64,000 bases of DNA from JAICND01 sp040905905 (lineage in GTDB: Bacteria > Actinomycetota > Acidimicrobiia > Spongiisociales > ZC4RG35): NCBI GenBank assembly GCA_040905905.1, contig JBBDQN010000032.1, positions 1-64,000 of the forward strand, given 5' to 3'. The notes below the pieces were generated by a model. It ran no database searches, was not told the DNA's origin, and saw only the letters and a list, made by a program, of their open reading frames with translations. The position numbers and the translations under genes were made by a program. Of this stretch, positions 17,166 to 25,254 are shown in pieces; position 1 is the stretch's first letter, and each line of letters begins with the position of its first letter.

Positions 17166-17223
17166 CCGTTTTGGTTCGGACGATCGACACCAGGGGAGCA
17201 GAACTACGAGCCAAAACGGGGTC
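17166..17223 (+). repeat. 58-bp dispersed repeat, copy 2
   Basis: Starts CCGTTTTGGTTCGG and ends CCAAAACGGGGTC, with core GATCGACACCAGG. The ends form a 9-bp inverted repeat. It lies in the gap between the divergent hydrolase and permease genes. Copy 3 has the same orientation 2.9 kb away, so the two copies bracket the B1-C1-X1 genes as direct repeats. Confidence 0.9.
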
Positions 17224-17344
17224 TGGGGCTCAGGTCCTTGACAGTTAGCCTGTCGGGAATGATGAGGTCGACGGGGACCACACCGTAAGCGGCAGTCTGC
17301 TCCGTTTCGGGCTTCGGCAAGCAGCCAATGCGCTTACGACACTG

Positions 17345-18484
17345 TTGGTGTTTGTAGCTGTTGTCTTTTTCCTGACCAATTGGTTGATTCCCTATGACTA
17401 TGCGACCCAGTTCCGGCTTCAGGGCGGAATTGGAGCGGTCGCTGCCGTGACCGAACAACTGGGTCTTGACCGGCCATTGCCGATCCAGTTTTTTGAGTAT
17501 TTGGCGGGTTTGCTGGTGGGCGACCTTGGCCTGTCTTATGGGGGCGAGTCGGTGTCGGCCGGCGTCTGGGGTGCACTACCAATGACGATTGTCATCTTTG
17601 GCGCTGGCGGGGTGTTGGCCGTTCTCTTGGGAAGCGGCCTCGGGCGATGGATGTCGACTGCTCGGAACCGGCCGGTCAAGAGTCTCGTGGCGACTACGGC
17701 GGTGCTGTTCACGACCGCTTTTCCTCCTTGGCTTGTGTTCCTGTTGGTGACGGTAGGGACCGGACCGTTGCTGGCTGCTCGGGAGGTGTGGGGCCTTCCT
17801 ATCGATTCCGCTCGGATTTGGCGGGAGAGTCTGGTCTCTGAGGGTCAGGTCACGGCGCTGGCGAGCGTTGCTCTGATGGCCTCATTGGCGATCGCATTGG
17901 CGGTCCGGGGGTGGGCGAAGCGGCGCGATCTTCGCCTGGTGTCGCTGCTTGCGGTTCCCCTGGCGCTTACAGGATTTGGATTCGGGCTTCATAGGGCCGG
18001 GGTCGGGCCGCAGTCGTTGGACCTTTTCTTCTTCCGATCTTCAGTCGACGTGGGCATCGGATCGGGGAGCCCTGTGTTGGCGGTGTTGGCCTTCGCCCTC
18101 TTGGCCTTCGGCGAGCTGATGTTTTTGGTGCAGGGTGGTGTCGGATCAGAGTTGTTGGAGGATTACGCCTTCACAGCGAGGGCAAAGGGGCTGCAGAAGC
18201 GGTTGGTTCGTGATCGTCATGCCTTTCGGAATGCCTCGCTTCCGTTGCTCTCCAGAAGTCTTGTGGGTGTTCCATACATGCTCACCGGTCTCGTCATCAT
18301 CGAACGTCAGTTGAGCGTCGATGGGCTGTCCGCTCAACTGTTCGCCGCAGTGCAGGTGGTGGATGTCCCCGTGATCGTGGGCATCCTGGTCACCGTGGGC
18401 GCGTTGGTTTTGTTGCTTCGTTTCGTCCTCGAGGTGACATACGCCAAGCTTGATCCCAGAATTCGACTGGTTGGTGGCCCTTGA
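17345..18484 (+). CDS. DppB-like ABC permease, first pair (B1)
   Basis: An inner-membrane permease of the oligopeptide/dipeptide class (DppB fold), at least 379 residues. It shows LIPYDYAT where DppB has a PGDP motif, LGLDRPLPIQ, GDLGLSYG, and an EAA loop DYAFTARAKGLQKRLVRDRH contacting the ATPase. The frame is open back to 17249 and the extra residues (LLRFGLRQAANALTTLL) align with helix 1 of its paralogue B2, yet no ATG, GTG or TTG exists before TTG 17345. Either a CTG (17297) is used, or a one-base deletion has separated ATG 17262 from the gene. Overlaps C1 by four bases. No substrate-binding protein or Dpp-type ATPase is next to it. Confidence 0.8.
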   Translation: MVFVAVVFFLTNWLIPYDYATQFRLQGGIGAVAAVTEQLGLDRPLPIQFFEYLAGLLVGDLGLSYGGESVSAGVWGALPMTIVIFGAGGVLAVLLGSGLGRWMSTARNRPVKSLVATTAVLFTTAFPPWLVFLLVTVGTGPLLAAREVWGLPIDSARIWRESLVSEGQVTALASVALMASLAIALAVRGWAKRRDLRLVSLLAVPLALTGFGFGLHRAGVGPQSLDLFFFRSSVDVGIGSGSPVLAVLAFALLAFGELMFLVQGGVGSELLEDYAFTARAKGLQKRLVRDRHAFRNASLPLLSRSLVGVPYMLTGLVIIERQLSVDGLSAQLFAAVQVVDVPVIVGILVTVGALVLLLRFVLEVTYAKLDPRIRLVGGP

Positions 18485-19419
18485 TGTTGACCTTGAGAAG
18501 GCACATGACGACCAGCGACCGACTGCCGGGAATCCTATCGGCGCGATGGCATCCCAAGGTGATCGCAGGAGTCTTGATATTGGGGTTGATGGGGTGTCTG
18601 GCCGTTGCTCACCCGGTGTTGCAGGCGACTGTCTGGCGATCATCACAACAGATCTACCTGCCGCTGACGGGCTACGACCCGGCCGTATTCCATCCATCGG
18701 GACCTGGTCCGGGTCACCTATTTGGAACCGACGCTTTGGGTCGTGATGTCCTCAGCCTCCTCACCTACGCCCTGGGGCCGACCCTCGGGCTGGCGTTGGT
18801 TGCCGCAACAGCGGTGGCGGCATTGTCGGTCATGTCGGCGATCCTTTCGGCCTACTACCGGGGAGCTGTCGACACACTGTTGTCCAAGTTGGCCGACGGG
18901 TTGACACTTCTTCCCGCACCGATCGTGCTTTTGGTGATCGGGCTGGCGCGCCCGGACTTCGGAATTCCGCAGTTGGGGATCATCTTCGGTCTGGTGTTTG
19001 GACTGGGGCCAGCCGCCATCGTCGTGCGTTCAAGGGCGCTGTCGGTGATGGCGAAGCCATTCATCGACGCCTCACGGGTGGCTGGAGCAGGGGCAAGACG
19101 CATTATGGCCGCCCATCTGATTCCGGACGTTCTCCCCGTTGCCATGGTGCAGGTGATGGCAGGGGTTACCGGTGTCATAGTGGCCCACGCCTTCGGGGAA
19201 TTCCTGGGCTCGGCTCGGGGCCGGCCAGGGCTTGGCAACCTGGTCTATTTGGCCCTTTCCTACCAGGGCGTCATCACCAACGAGATCGCCTGGACCCAAC
19301 TGGTCGCGGCCTCCCTGACTATCTCTCTGCTTGCAGGAAGTTTCTATCTAGTTGGTGTCGGTTTGCGGGAAGCGCTCGACCCACGTTTCGGTCATGGGCA
19401 GACGTTTGGTCCGCCATAA
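18481..19419 (+). CDS. DppC-like ABC permease, first pair (C1)
   Basis: A 312-residue permease of the DppC class. Family marks are HPSGPGPGHLFGTDALGRDV (the DppC pre-domain signature), helices from about residue 95 on, and the EAA loop KPFIDASRVAGAGARRIMAAH. ATG 18481 overlaps the stop of B1 by four bases (ATGA), so B1 and C1 are translationally coupled and should form a heterodimeric channel. The 3' end overlaps the 3' end of the opposite-strand X1 gene by 28 bases. It is a paralogue of C2 at 20692-21633. Substrate unknown; the GTD-LGRD motif is intact, so loss of function is not suggested here. Confidence 0.88.
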   Translation: MMLTLRRHMTTSDRLPGILSARWHPKVIAGVLILGLMGCLAVAHPVLQATVWRSSQQIYLPLTGYDPAVFHPSGPGPGHLFGTDALGRDVLSLLTYALGPTLGLALVAATAVAALSVMSAILSAYYRGAVDTLLSKLADGLTLLPAPIVLLVIGLARPDFGIPQLGIIFGLVFGLGPAAIVVRSRALSVMAKPFIDASRVAGAGARRIMAAHLIPDVLPVAMVQVMAGVTGVIVAHAFGEFLGSARGRPGLGNLVYLALSYQGVITNEIAWTQLVAASLTISLLAGSFYLVGVGLREALDPRFGHGQTFGPP

Positions 19420-20012
19420 CAGAGCCGTTGATCAAACCTAAAAACTGCCTCCAGCGAGACGAGCTGATCCGAGCCAATCCTCTTCATTCCAACACAGGAA
19501 ACTGTCCCCGACCCGATGGGACCGACCGAGTAATTGCTGATGTCAAACGGCTTGGTCTCGCGCATCTCCATCGACTCGATTGTCGCCGTGCATTGACCTC
19601 TGGTTCCAAAGAGCGACTGGCCGGAGAACGATCCCGAGACGTCCAGAGCTTCACCATCGATGGCTCCCGGTGACCTAGTGCCGGCGATCACGAGAGAGTC
19701 GGAGGACCCGTTGCGAAACGACACCGAAAACCGACCGTCCTCGGAGAGGTCCGAGGCGATAACCCGATCCATGACGAATGAGCCATCCGTGCCACCTACA
19801 GCGACTACGGCCACTGTGCCCTCCAACTCTTCAAGCAATGGCAGAAGAGTCCTCAACTGACTGCTATCAGGCTGTGACAGGAGCGTGGGCTGCGTTGAGA
19901 TTCCTTCGGGCAACATGGCGGCGCCTAAACCCTGGACCACCAGGGCGACCACTCCACCCACGAGAAGCAGGCCAAGGATCTGAGAAGCAATCTTCAACGG
20001 ACCCCGGCTCAT
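19392..20012 (-). CDS. Exported single-helix protein X1, paralogue of X2
   Basis: A 206-residue protein with one N-terminal membrane helix (about 9-31) and an outside domain predicted to be mostly beta. It belongs to no family I recognise, but it is clearly related to X2 (20111-20692): both carry a GT-x-A-x-x-V strand, a GSFVMDR/GRFLLDR motif, a Cys before the central strand, and a final C-x-x-x-x-x-x-S-x-x-x-V-S-L-x-x-V-F-R-F strand. X1 has two additional Cys at its C terminus (C-x5-C). It converges with and overlaps C1 and starts just downstream of repeat copy 3. Its constant company with DppBC-like permeases suggests a binding or accessory role, which is inference. Confidence 0.65.
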   Translation of the reverse strand: MSRGPLKIASQILGLLLVGGVVALVVQGLGAAMLPEGISTQPTLLSQPDSSQLRTLLPLLEELEGTVAVVAVGGTDGSFVMDRVIASDLSEDGRFSVSFRNGSSDSLVIAGTRSPGAIDGEALDVSGSFSGQSLFGTRGQCTATIESMEMRETKPFDISNYSVGPIGSGTVSCVGMKRIGSDQLVSLEAVFRFDQRLCYGGPNVCP

Positions 20013-20040
20013 ATCGTCACCTTTCGCAAATCGTAACCCC

Positions 20041-20098
20041 TCGTTTTGGTTCGGACGATCGACACCAGGGGAGCAGGATCACGCGCCAAAACGGGGTC
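20041..20098 (+). repeat. 58-bp dispersed repeat, copy 3
   Basis: Begins TCGTTTTGGTTCGG and ends CCAAAACGGGGTC with the same GATCGACACCAGG core, in the same orientation as copy 2. It fills the gap between the X2 stop (20111) and the X1 start (20012), so it may lie in the X2-X1 intercistronic mRNA. Confidence 0.9.
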
Positions 20099-20110
20099 TG
20101 GGTCGGGCTT

Positions 20111-20692
20111 TTACTCCTCGCCTGGCACTACCCGAAAGACTCCGCTGAGGCTCACCGATCGACCCGATTCGGAGACGAGATCTTGACACTCGAGGCGGCC
20201 GGCAAAGGCTGGTAGCGGGACCCCGCGTGGTGGACCTGCTTGAACAGCTGCCAATGGCCTGAGGACGACGTAGTGCAGTTGGTCGAGTTCGACGCTACAT
20301 GCGGAGTCGGATACTTCGAATCGTTCGCCGTTCAAGGTCACTCCGATCATTATCCGATCTCCGGTCAGGCGATCGTCTACACCGGCATTGTGGGCAGTGA
20401 TATCGAGGCGGTTGGGCGGGCTTGCGTAACTGATGCCGAGGTCAAGGGCTCGTGCCGTGCCGCCTTCGGTGTCTCCGACCTGCGCCAGGAGGGAGCGGTC
20501 GAGGAGGAATCGGCCACTGATGTCACCGGTTGCAACCAGAATGGCCATGGTGCCGCCGAGCTGAGTCGATGAGGGGAGGCCGTTAGGTCCCAGCCGTGGG
20601 ACAAAGAGTCCGCCAGCAACGAGGGCCAGGGTTGTGGTGACAACCAACCCCACCACCAAAACGGCTAGATCCTTTGACATCCTTGCAATCAT
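20111..20692 (-). CDS. Exported single-helix protein X2, coupled to the second permease pair
   Basis: A 193-residue protein with a membrane helix near residues 8-28 and an outside beta-rich domain holding two Cys (in SDSACSVEL and GRLECQDLV), probably a disulfide. ATG 20692 is chosen because it overlaps the C2 stop by one base (TGATG), giving a B2-C2-X2 operon; the frame extends upstream to 20824, but that part overlaps C2. X2 resembles X1 along the whole outside domain. Neither looks like a classical solute-binding protein (they are about one third of the size), so if they bind solute it is by a different fold. Confidence 0.65.
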   Translation of the reverse strand: MIARMSKDLAVLVVGLVVTTTLALVAGGLFVPRLGPNGLPSSTQLGGTMAILVATGDISGRFLLDRSLLAQVGDTEGGTARALDLGISYASPPNRLDITAHNAGVDDRLTGDRIMIGVTLNGERFEVSDSACSVELDQLHYVVLRPLAAVQAGPPRGVPLPAFAGRLECQDLVSESGRSVSLSGVFRVVPGEE

Positions 20693-21633
20693 CACCCAGT
20701 AGCCCCTCTTTGTTGAGGTTGAACTCGTTTGGGGTCGGCTGCCTCCTGGATTCCGACGCTGAGTAGGAAGAAGGCGGCGGAAAGCAGGGAGATAGCCAGT
20801 GCTCCAGTGAGGAGCGTGCTCCAAGGGACTGCCGATTGGAGTGCGGTCCGATAGGCCAGTGCTAGGTAGACCAGGCTCCCCATCCCTAGCCGGGTTTCGG
20901 CGGCGCCAAGGAGTTCTATGAACCCTTCAGTAATCATCGCTCCGGTAACTGCAACCAGGACCTGGGTGGCTACATGAGGTATCAGGTGGGGAGCGAGGTG
21001 GTTGGTGATGATGTATCGACTGCTTCCTCCCGCGGCTCGGGCTGCCTCGATGAAGGGTTTTTGCATGACCGATAGGGCTCGGGATCTCACTACCAACGCT
21101 GCCGGACCAAGACCGAAGAAGAGCCCGTAAACCATTCCAAGCTCGAAGACGCCGTAGTCGGGGCGGCCCTTGCCGATGACAAGGAACATGATTGGCGCCG
21201 GGACCAGTACCAAGATGCTGGCCAGCTGGGTAAGGACCGAGTCAACCCGCCGGCCGAAATAGGCGGTGATGCCGCCGACCATCATCGAAGTGACCGCCAC
21301 AACGAGGGCGGTGGAGAACGCCACGATCAGACTCGGAGTGATGGCCTTCGTCACCATGCTTAAGACGTCTCTGCCCAAGGGGTCGGTCCCGAGAAGATGA
21401 TCTGACGTCGGTCCCGACGGATGGGTGATCCGGAGATCGAAACCGACCTCGGGGTGATAGATGTTGGGGCTGTCGGCCCAAACTGTTGCCTGCAGAATCG
21501 GATGCAGCACCGGAAGAATCAGAAACACCGTGAGCATTCCCAGACCGATACGCACCTTGAGGTTACGGCCGAAGCGGCCTCGCACCTGCCGCCAGCTCCG
21601 AGAACGTATATCGGGCAGTGCCAGGGCAGTCAC
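20692..21633 (-). CDS. DppC-like ABC permease, second pair (C2)
   Basis: A 313-residue DppC-class permease and paralogue of C1. It has HPSGPTSDHLLGTDPLGRDV, the RSRALSVMQKPFIEAARAAG EAA loop and about six helices. It starts at ATG 21633, overlapping the B2 stop by four bases, and its own stop overlaps the X2 start. The N terminus (about 35 residues) precedes the first helix and is basic. The absence of ATPase and substrate-binding genes is the same as for the first pair, so ATPases would have to come from elsewhere in the genome. Confidence 0.88.
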   Translation of the reverse strand: MTALALPDIRSRSWRQVRGRFGRNLKVRIGLGMLTVFLILPVLHPILQATVWADSPNIYHPEVGFDLRITHPSGPTSDHLLGTDPLGRDVLSMVTKAITPSLIVAFSTALVVAVTSMMVGGITAYFGRRVDSVLTQLASILVLVPAPIMFLVIGKGRPDYGVFELGMVYGLFFGLGPAALVVRSRALSVMQKPFIEAARAAGGSSRYIITNHLAPHLIPHVATQVLVAVTGAMITEGFIELLGAAETRLGMGSLVYLALAYRTALQSAVPWSTLLTGALAISLLSAAFFLLSVGIQEAADPKRVQPQQRGATG

Positions 21634-22835
21634 GCGGCCTCGCCTGGCACACGAATGCGTGGATCGAGCGTGAAGTGGAGCAGGTCGAGGACCACGCGGG
21701 CCGCCACACCGATGACTCCCATCATGAGGAGAGTTCCGATAATCAACGGGGTGTTTGCCTCCTCTATCGAGACGAAGAACAACGAAGACAGTCCACCCAG
21801 TCTGAATTCACGCTCGAGAATGATTAGGCCGGTCAAAAGGTAGGGGACGCCGGTGAGGAAGCGGGAGAGGGTTGGAAGCACGGCGTTGCGGCCGACGTGG
21901 TGATCTCTCACAACCCGGTCGGGTAGACCCTTTGCATGTGCGACCAGGACGTAATCCTCTGTCATCTCCGCCGACACTCCTGCCCGTGCGATCAGCATCG
22001 TTTCGCCAAAGGCGATCAAAATCAAGGCGATGGCCGCTATCAGGGGGCTGCCCTCTCCGATCGAGAGGGAGCGGTCGGCACGGAACAGCACATCGAGGGC
22101 AAGGTCACCCACTCCCAGCAGGCTCATTGCAAGCCCCACGCCGATGAGGGCCACCGGCATGGCCAGCCACACGACCAGTCGGCGGTCGTACCGCTTCCCC
22201 CACCCTCGGAGAAGCAACGCCACCACCAGTCCGATAATGACCGCTACTGCCAGTGCGGCGATCACGTCGCTTTCGTCGATCAGACGTCCGGTCCATAGTG
22301 GCGAGCTATCCACGGGCAGACCAACCACCGATCGAGCGCGCAGTAATGGACCGGCCCCGAAGTAGATGAGAAGAAAGGCCAACCAGGGCGGAAACGAGGT
22401 GAACAGCACCACGCTGACAGTGCTCGCCGCACCCGCGAGAACCCGGCTGCGCTTCCACGCCACAAGGCGTCCCAACCAGTCGCCGAGCAAATAAGCCACG
22501 ACGCCCGCCGCCCCGAAGGTCAAAAGTGTGATCGGCAACGCTGCCATCACCTGGTCGATTACTGGAGTTCCGTCCAATCCGACGCCCACGCCGCCGGTGA
22601 GTAGGTCACTCATGTATTCGAGGTATCTGACCCAGATCGAGCGGCCCAGACCCAGCACCTCGCGCATCTCCATCATTAGCCGAGTGCCGCCTTGCCACCA
22701 GTAGTTAGTGGCATAGTCATAAGGAATCAGAAGATTTACCGCGAAGAACACCACAGTGGCGAAGGCCAGCAATGACGCCAGAGCCCACACGACCCTGCGG
22801 GCCAAGAAGGCGACAACGGGAGGGACCCTTATCAC
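21630..22835 (-). CDS. DppB-like ABC permease, second pair (B2)
   Basis: A 401-residue DppB-class permease with a complete N terminus: VAFLARRVVWALASLL helix, then LLIPYDYAT as in B1, LGLGRSIWVRYLEYMSDLL, and the EAA loop EDYVLVAHAKGLPDRVVRDH. Starts with GTG at 22835. It is first in the B2-C2-X2 operon and divergent from the radical SAM gene (77-bp gap). Its N terminus is the best guide to what B1 has lost. Compared with typical DppB (about 310-340 residues) both B1 and B2 carry extra membrane segments in the middle (around residues 180-260), so they form their own subgroup. Confidence 0.88.
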   Translation of the reverse strand: MIRVPPVVAFLARRVVWALASLLAFATVVFFAVNLLIPYDYATNYWWQGGTRLMMEMREVLGLGRSIWVRYLEYMSDLLTGGVGVGLDGTPVIDQVMAALPITLLTFGAAGVVAYLLGDWLGRLVAWKRSRVLAGAASTVSVVLFTSFPPWLAFLLIYFGAGPLLRARSVVGLPVDSSPLWTGRLIDESDVIAALAVAVIIGLVVALLLRGWGKRYDRRLVVWLAMPVALIGVGLAMSLLGVGDLALDVLFRADRSLSIGEGSPLIAAIALILIAFGETMLIARAGVSAEMTEDYVLVAHAKGLPDRVVRDHHVGRNAVLPTLSRFLTGVPYLLTGLIILEREFRLGGLSSLFFVSIEEANTPLIIGTLLMMGVIGVAARVVLDLLHFTLDPRIRVPGEAA

Positions 22836-22912
22836 GGCGGTAGGAGACTAGAGCCCGGTCGGCTCTGGCGGACCAATCCGTTGTGACCTCGGACTTGGTC
22901 TAAGTTCATTGA

Positions 22913-24247
22913 GTGCGCGTTTTGCTCGTGTCCACCTATGAGCTCGGTCACCAACCTTTACATCTGGCGTCACCAGCGGCCCGGTTGCTGGCCGACGGTC
23001 ACGAGGTGCGTTGTCTCGACCTCGCCGTGGAGGAGTGGGACGCCGACCTGTTCGCCTGGGCGGAGAAGGTGGCGTTTTCGGTGCCGATGCATACCGCCAT
23101 GCGCCTGGCGGTGCAGGCGGTCAACCGATTGCGTCAGCAACGGTCCGATGTACCCGTTGCGTTCTATGGCCTCTACGCAGGTATTGGCGCCGATCCGGCA
23201 CACCGAATCGTCGGTGAATACGAAGACGAACTGTCCGCCTGGGTATCGGGCTCGGTCAGCCAGGGACCGGTCGTCGTCGATTTGGGCAAGACGTCGTATC
23301 TAAAACCGGCCCGGCACTTGCTGCCATCGCTCGACCGATACGCCAAGCTCGAAATAGGTGGTGAGCGACTGCTGGCGGGTTATGTCGAGGCGAGCCACGG
23401 GTGCCGGCACCGTTGCCGGCATTGCCCGATCCCGGCGGTCTACGACGGTCGCTACCGGGTGACAGGCCTCGAAACCGTGCTGGCCGATGTCGCCCAATTA
23501 GTCGAGATGGGCGCCCGCCATGTCAGCTTCGGCGATCCCGACTTCCTCAACGCACCCCGCTATGCCCTCGATGTGCTGAGGGAGGTGAGCAGAACCTTTC
23601 CCGGTCTCACCTTCGATATCACGGTCAAGGTCGAGCACGTTCTTGACCATTCCGAGATTTGGGAAGAGGTGGCCGCGCTCGGGGTGGTGTTCGTGGTATC
23701 CGCGTTCGAGACCACCAACGATCGGGTGCTGGGTCTACTCGACAAGGGCCACATCGCTTCCGACATGTCAGCGGCCACGAAGATCCTGCAATCGGTGGGA
23801 ATCGCAGTCCGACCTTCTTGGCTGCCTTTCACACCCTGGACCGAGAGCCGGGACCTCGCCGACATCATGCAGTTCCTGGCCGACCACGATCTGTTGGTGT
23901 CGACCGATCCGGTCCAACTGACCATTCGTCTGCTGCTCCCCGAAGGTTCGCTTCTCCTCGATCTACCCGAGACCGCCGCCGCCCTTGAGGGATATGACGC
24001 CGATCTGCTCACTCACATCTGGCGGGCAGCCCGCCCAGCCGTCGACGAGCTCCAGGCCGACCTTGCGTTGTTGGCCGAATTGGGTGGCGCAGATCAATGG
24101 ACGACGATCGACGCGATGTGGGACCGGGTCATGCCAGGTTCGGATCGGCCCGCCCGATCGGACCGAATTGTCCCTCGACTCACGGAGGCGTGGTTCTGTT
24201 GTGCGGAGCCGACCACGCTCCAACTGGCGGCAGTAAAGCGCACTTGA
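22913..24247 (+). CDS. CCAEP-tail radical SAM protein
   Basis: 444 residues. The N-terminal part (MRVLLVSTYELGHQP) is a B12-binding-like Rossmann domain; the radical SAM core follows with its [4Fe-4S] ligands C164, C168, C171 (C-x3-C-x2-C in GCRHRCRHC). Near the C terminus stands WFCCAEPTT (C429, C430), the diagnostic tail of the CUAEP/CCAEP-tail radical SAM family, in which some members have selenocysteine at the second position. Here both are TGT Cys codons. The modified substrate is unknown. The gene is followed after 72 bp by three ABC exporter genes, suggesting the product is exported. The start is GTG 22913. Confidence 0.85.
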   Translation: MRVLLVSTYELGHQPLHLASPAARLLADGHEVRCLDLAVEEWDADLFAWAEKVAFSVPMHTAMRLAVQAVNRLRQQRSDVPVAFYGLYAGIGADPAHRIVGEYEDELSAWVSGSVSQGPVVVDLGKTSYLKPARHLLPSLDRYAKLEIGGERLLAGYVEASHGCRHRCRHCPIPAVYDGRYRVTGLETVLADVAQLVEMGARHVSFGDPDFLNAPRYALDVLREVSRTFPGLTFDITVKVEHVLDHSEIWEEVAALGVVFVVSAFETTNDRVLGLLDKGHIASDMSAATKILQSVGIAVRPSWLPFTPWTESRDLADIMQFLADHDLLVSTDPVQLTIRLLLPEGSLLLDLPETAAALEGYDADLLTHIWRAARPAVDELQADLALLAELGGADQWTTIDAMWDRVMPGSDRPARSDRIVPRLTEAWFCCAEPTTLQLAAVKRT

Positions 24248-24318
24248 CAGCAAAGCACTCTCGGATCATCTCCGGAGTGCAAAGCCTGATAGATCGCGTC
24301 AACGAGAAGGAGAAGAAA

Positions 24319-25254
24319 GTGAACGTCCTGGAAGCGATCGGACTGGCCAAGAGCTTTGGAGATCTCAAGGCCGTTGACGGGGTCAGCTTCAATATTGCTC
24401 CCGGTGAGACCTATGGCCTGTTGGGTCCCAACGGAGCCGGAAAAACTACCTCGATCTCGATCGTCTCCGGACTACTGGAGGCCGATGCCGGTGAGGTCCG
24501 GGTGATGGGCGAGGTCATGAGCCCGCGGGCGGTGGCTCCGAAGGTCCACATCGGACTGGTGCCACAGGACCTGGCCGTTTATCCCGATCTCACCGCCCGC
24601 GAGAACATCGAGTTCTTTGGCCGTCTCTACGGGATGAAGGGCAAAGAGCTGTCGAGCCGGGCCGGGGAGGTGCTGGAGGTCATCGGGCTCTCGGAGCGCG
24701 CCGATGACCGAGCCAAGGAGTTCTCGGGCGGGATGAAGCGCCGGCTCAACATCGGCATAGGCCTTCTGCACAGACCACAGCTTCTCATCCTCGACGAGCC
24801 CACCGTTGGAGTCGACCCTCAAAGCCGCAACGCCATTCTCGAGTCGGTCGAGACACTGGCGGGCGAGGGCATCGCAGTTCTCTATACGACTCACTACATG
24901 GAGGAAGCGGAGAGGTTGTGCGACCGGGTGGCCATCATCGACGAGGGCAAGATCAAAGCCGAAGGGACCCGAAGGGAACTGGTGCAACTGGTCGGTCAGA
25001 ACGACCGGGTCTCGATCGCCGGCACGGGCCCGCTCGCCCAGGTGGCCGGGGCCTTGGGAAGGATCGCCGGGGTTACCGAGGCGACGACCCACGAAAAGCG
25101 AGTTGACCTCCTCGTGGAGAATGCCTCCGGTCGCCTACCCGATTTGTTGGCCGCGGCGACCGCGGCCGGTATGTCGATCAGCGGGGTCGAACTCGAGGAG
25201 CCCAATCTGGAAGCGGCTTTCCTCCATCTGACCGGGAAGGCGCTGCGGGACTGA
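24319..25254 (+). CDS. ABC exporter ATP-binding protein
   Basis: A 311-residue ABC-2 exporter ATPase: Walker A GPNGAGKTT, Q-loop VPQD, signature FSGGMKRRLNIG, Walker B LLILDEPTVGVDP, H-loop TTHYME. A ~80-residue C-terminal domain follows. The GTG at 24319 is preceded by AAGGAG seven bases upstream and starts right before the first strand (NVLEAIGLAKSFG), so longer frames running back into the radical SAM gene are rejected. Coupled by a one-base overlap (TGATG) to the first permease. With the next two genes it forms a heterodimeric-permease exporter. Confidence 0.92.
   Translation: MNVLEAIGLAKSFGDLKAVDGVSFNIAPGETYGLLGPNGAGKTTSISIVSGLLEADAGEVRVMGEVMSPRAVAPKVHIGLVPQDLAVYPDLTARENIEFFGRLYGMKGKELSSRAGEVLEVIGLSERADDRAKEFSGGMKRRLNIGIGLLHRPQLLILDEPTVGVDPQSRNAILESVETLAGEGIAVLYTTHYMEEAERLCDRVAIIDEGKIKAEGTRRELVQLVGQNDRVSIAGTGPLAQVAGALGRIAGVTEATTHEKRVDLLVENASGRLPDLLAAATAAGMSISGVELEEPNLEAAFLHLTGKALRD

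Noticed and set aside
17149..17214. N-terminal extension of the alpha/beta hydrolase
   Set aside because: The extra residues would be encoded by the 58-bp intergenic repeat, which also appears in non-coding places.
17166..20098. Integron attC sites
   Set aside because: The inverted ends do not contain the GTTRRRY / RYYYAAC core sites, and no integrase gene is in the window.
24194..24208. Selenocysteine (UGA) in the CCAEP tail of the radical SAM protein
   Set aside because: Both codons are TGT, so the position is Cys and no SECIS element is required.
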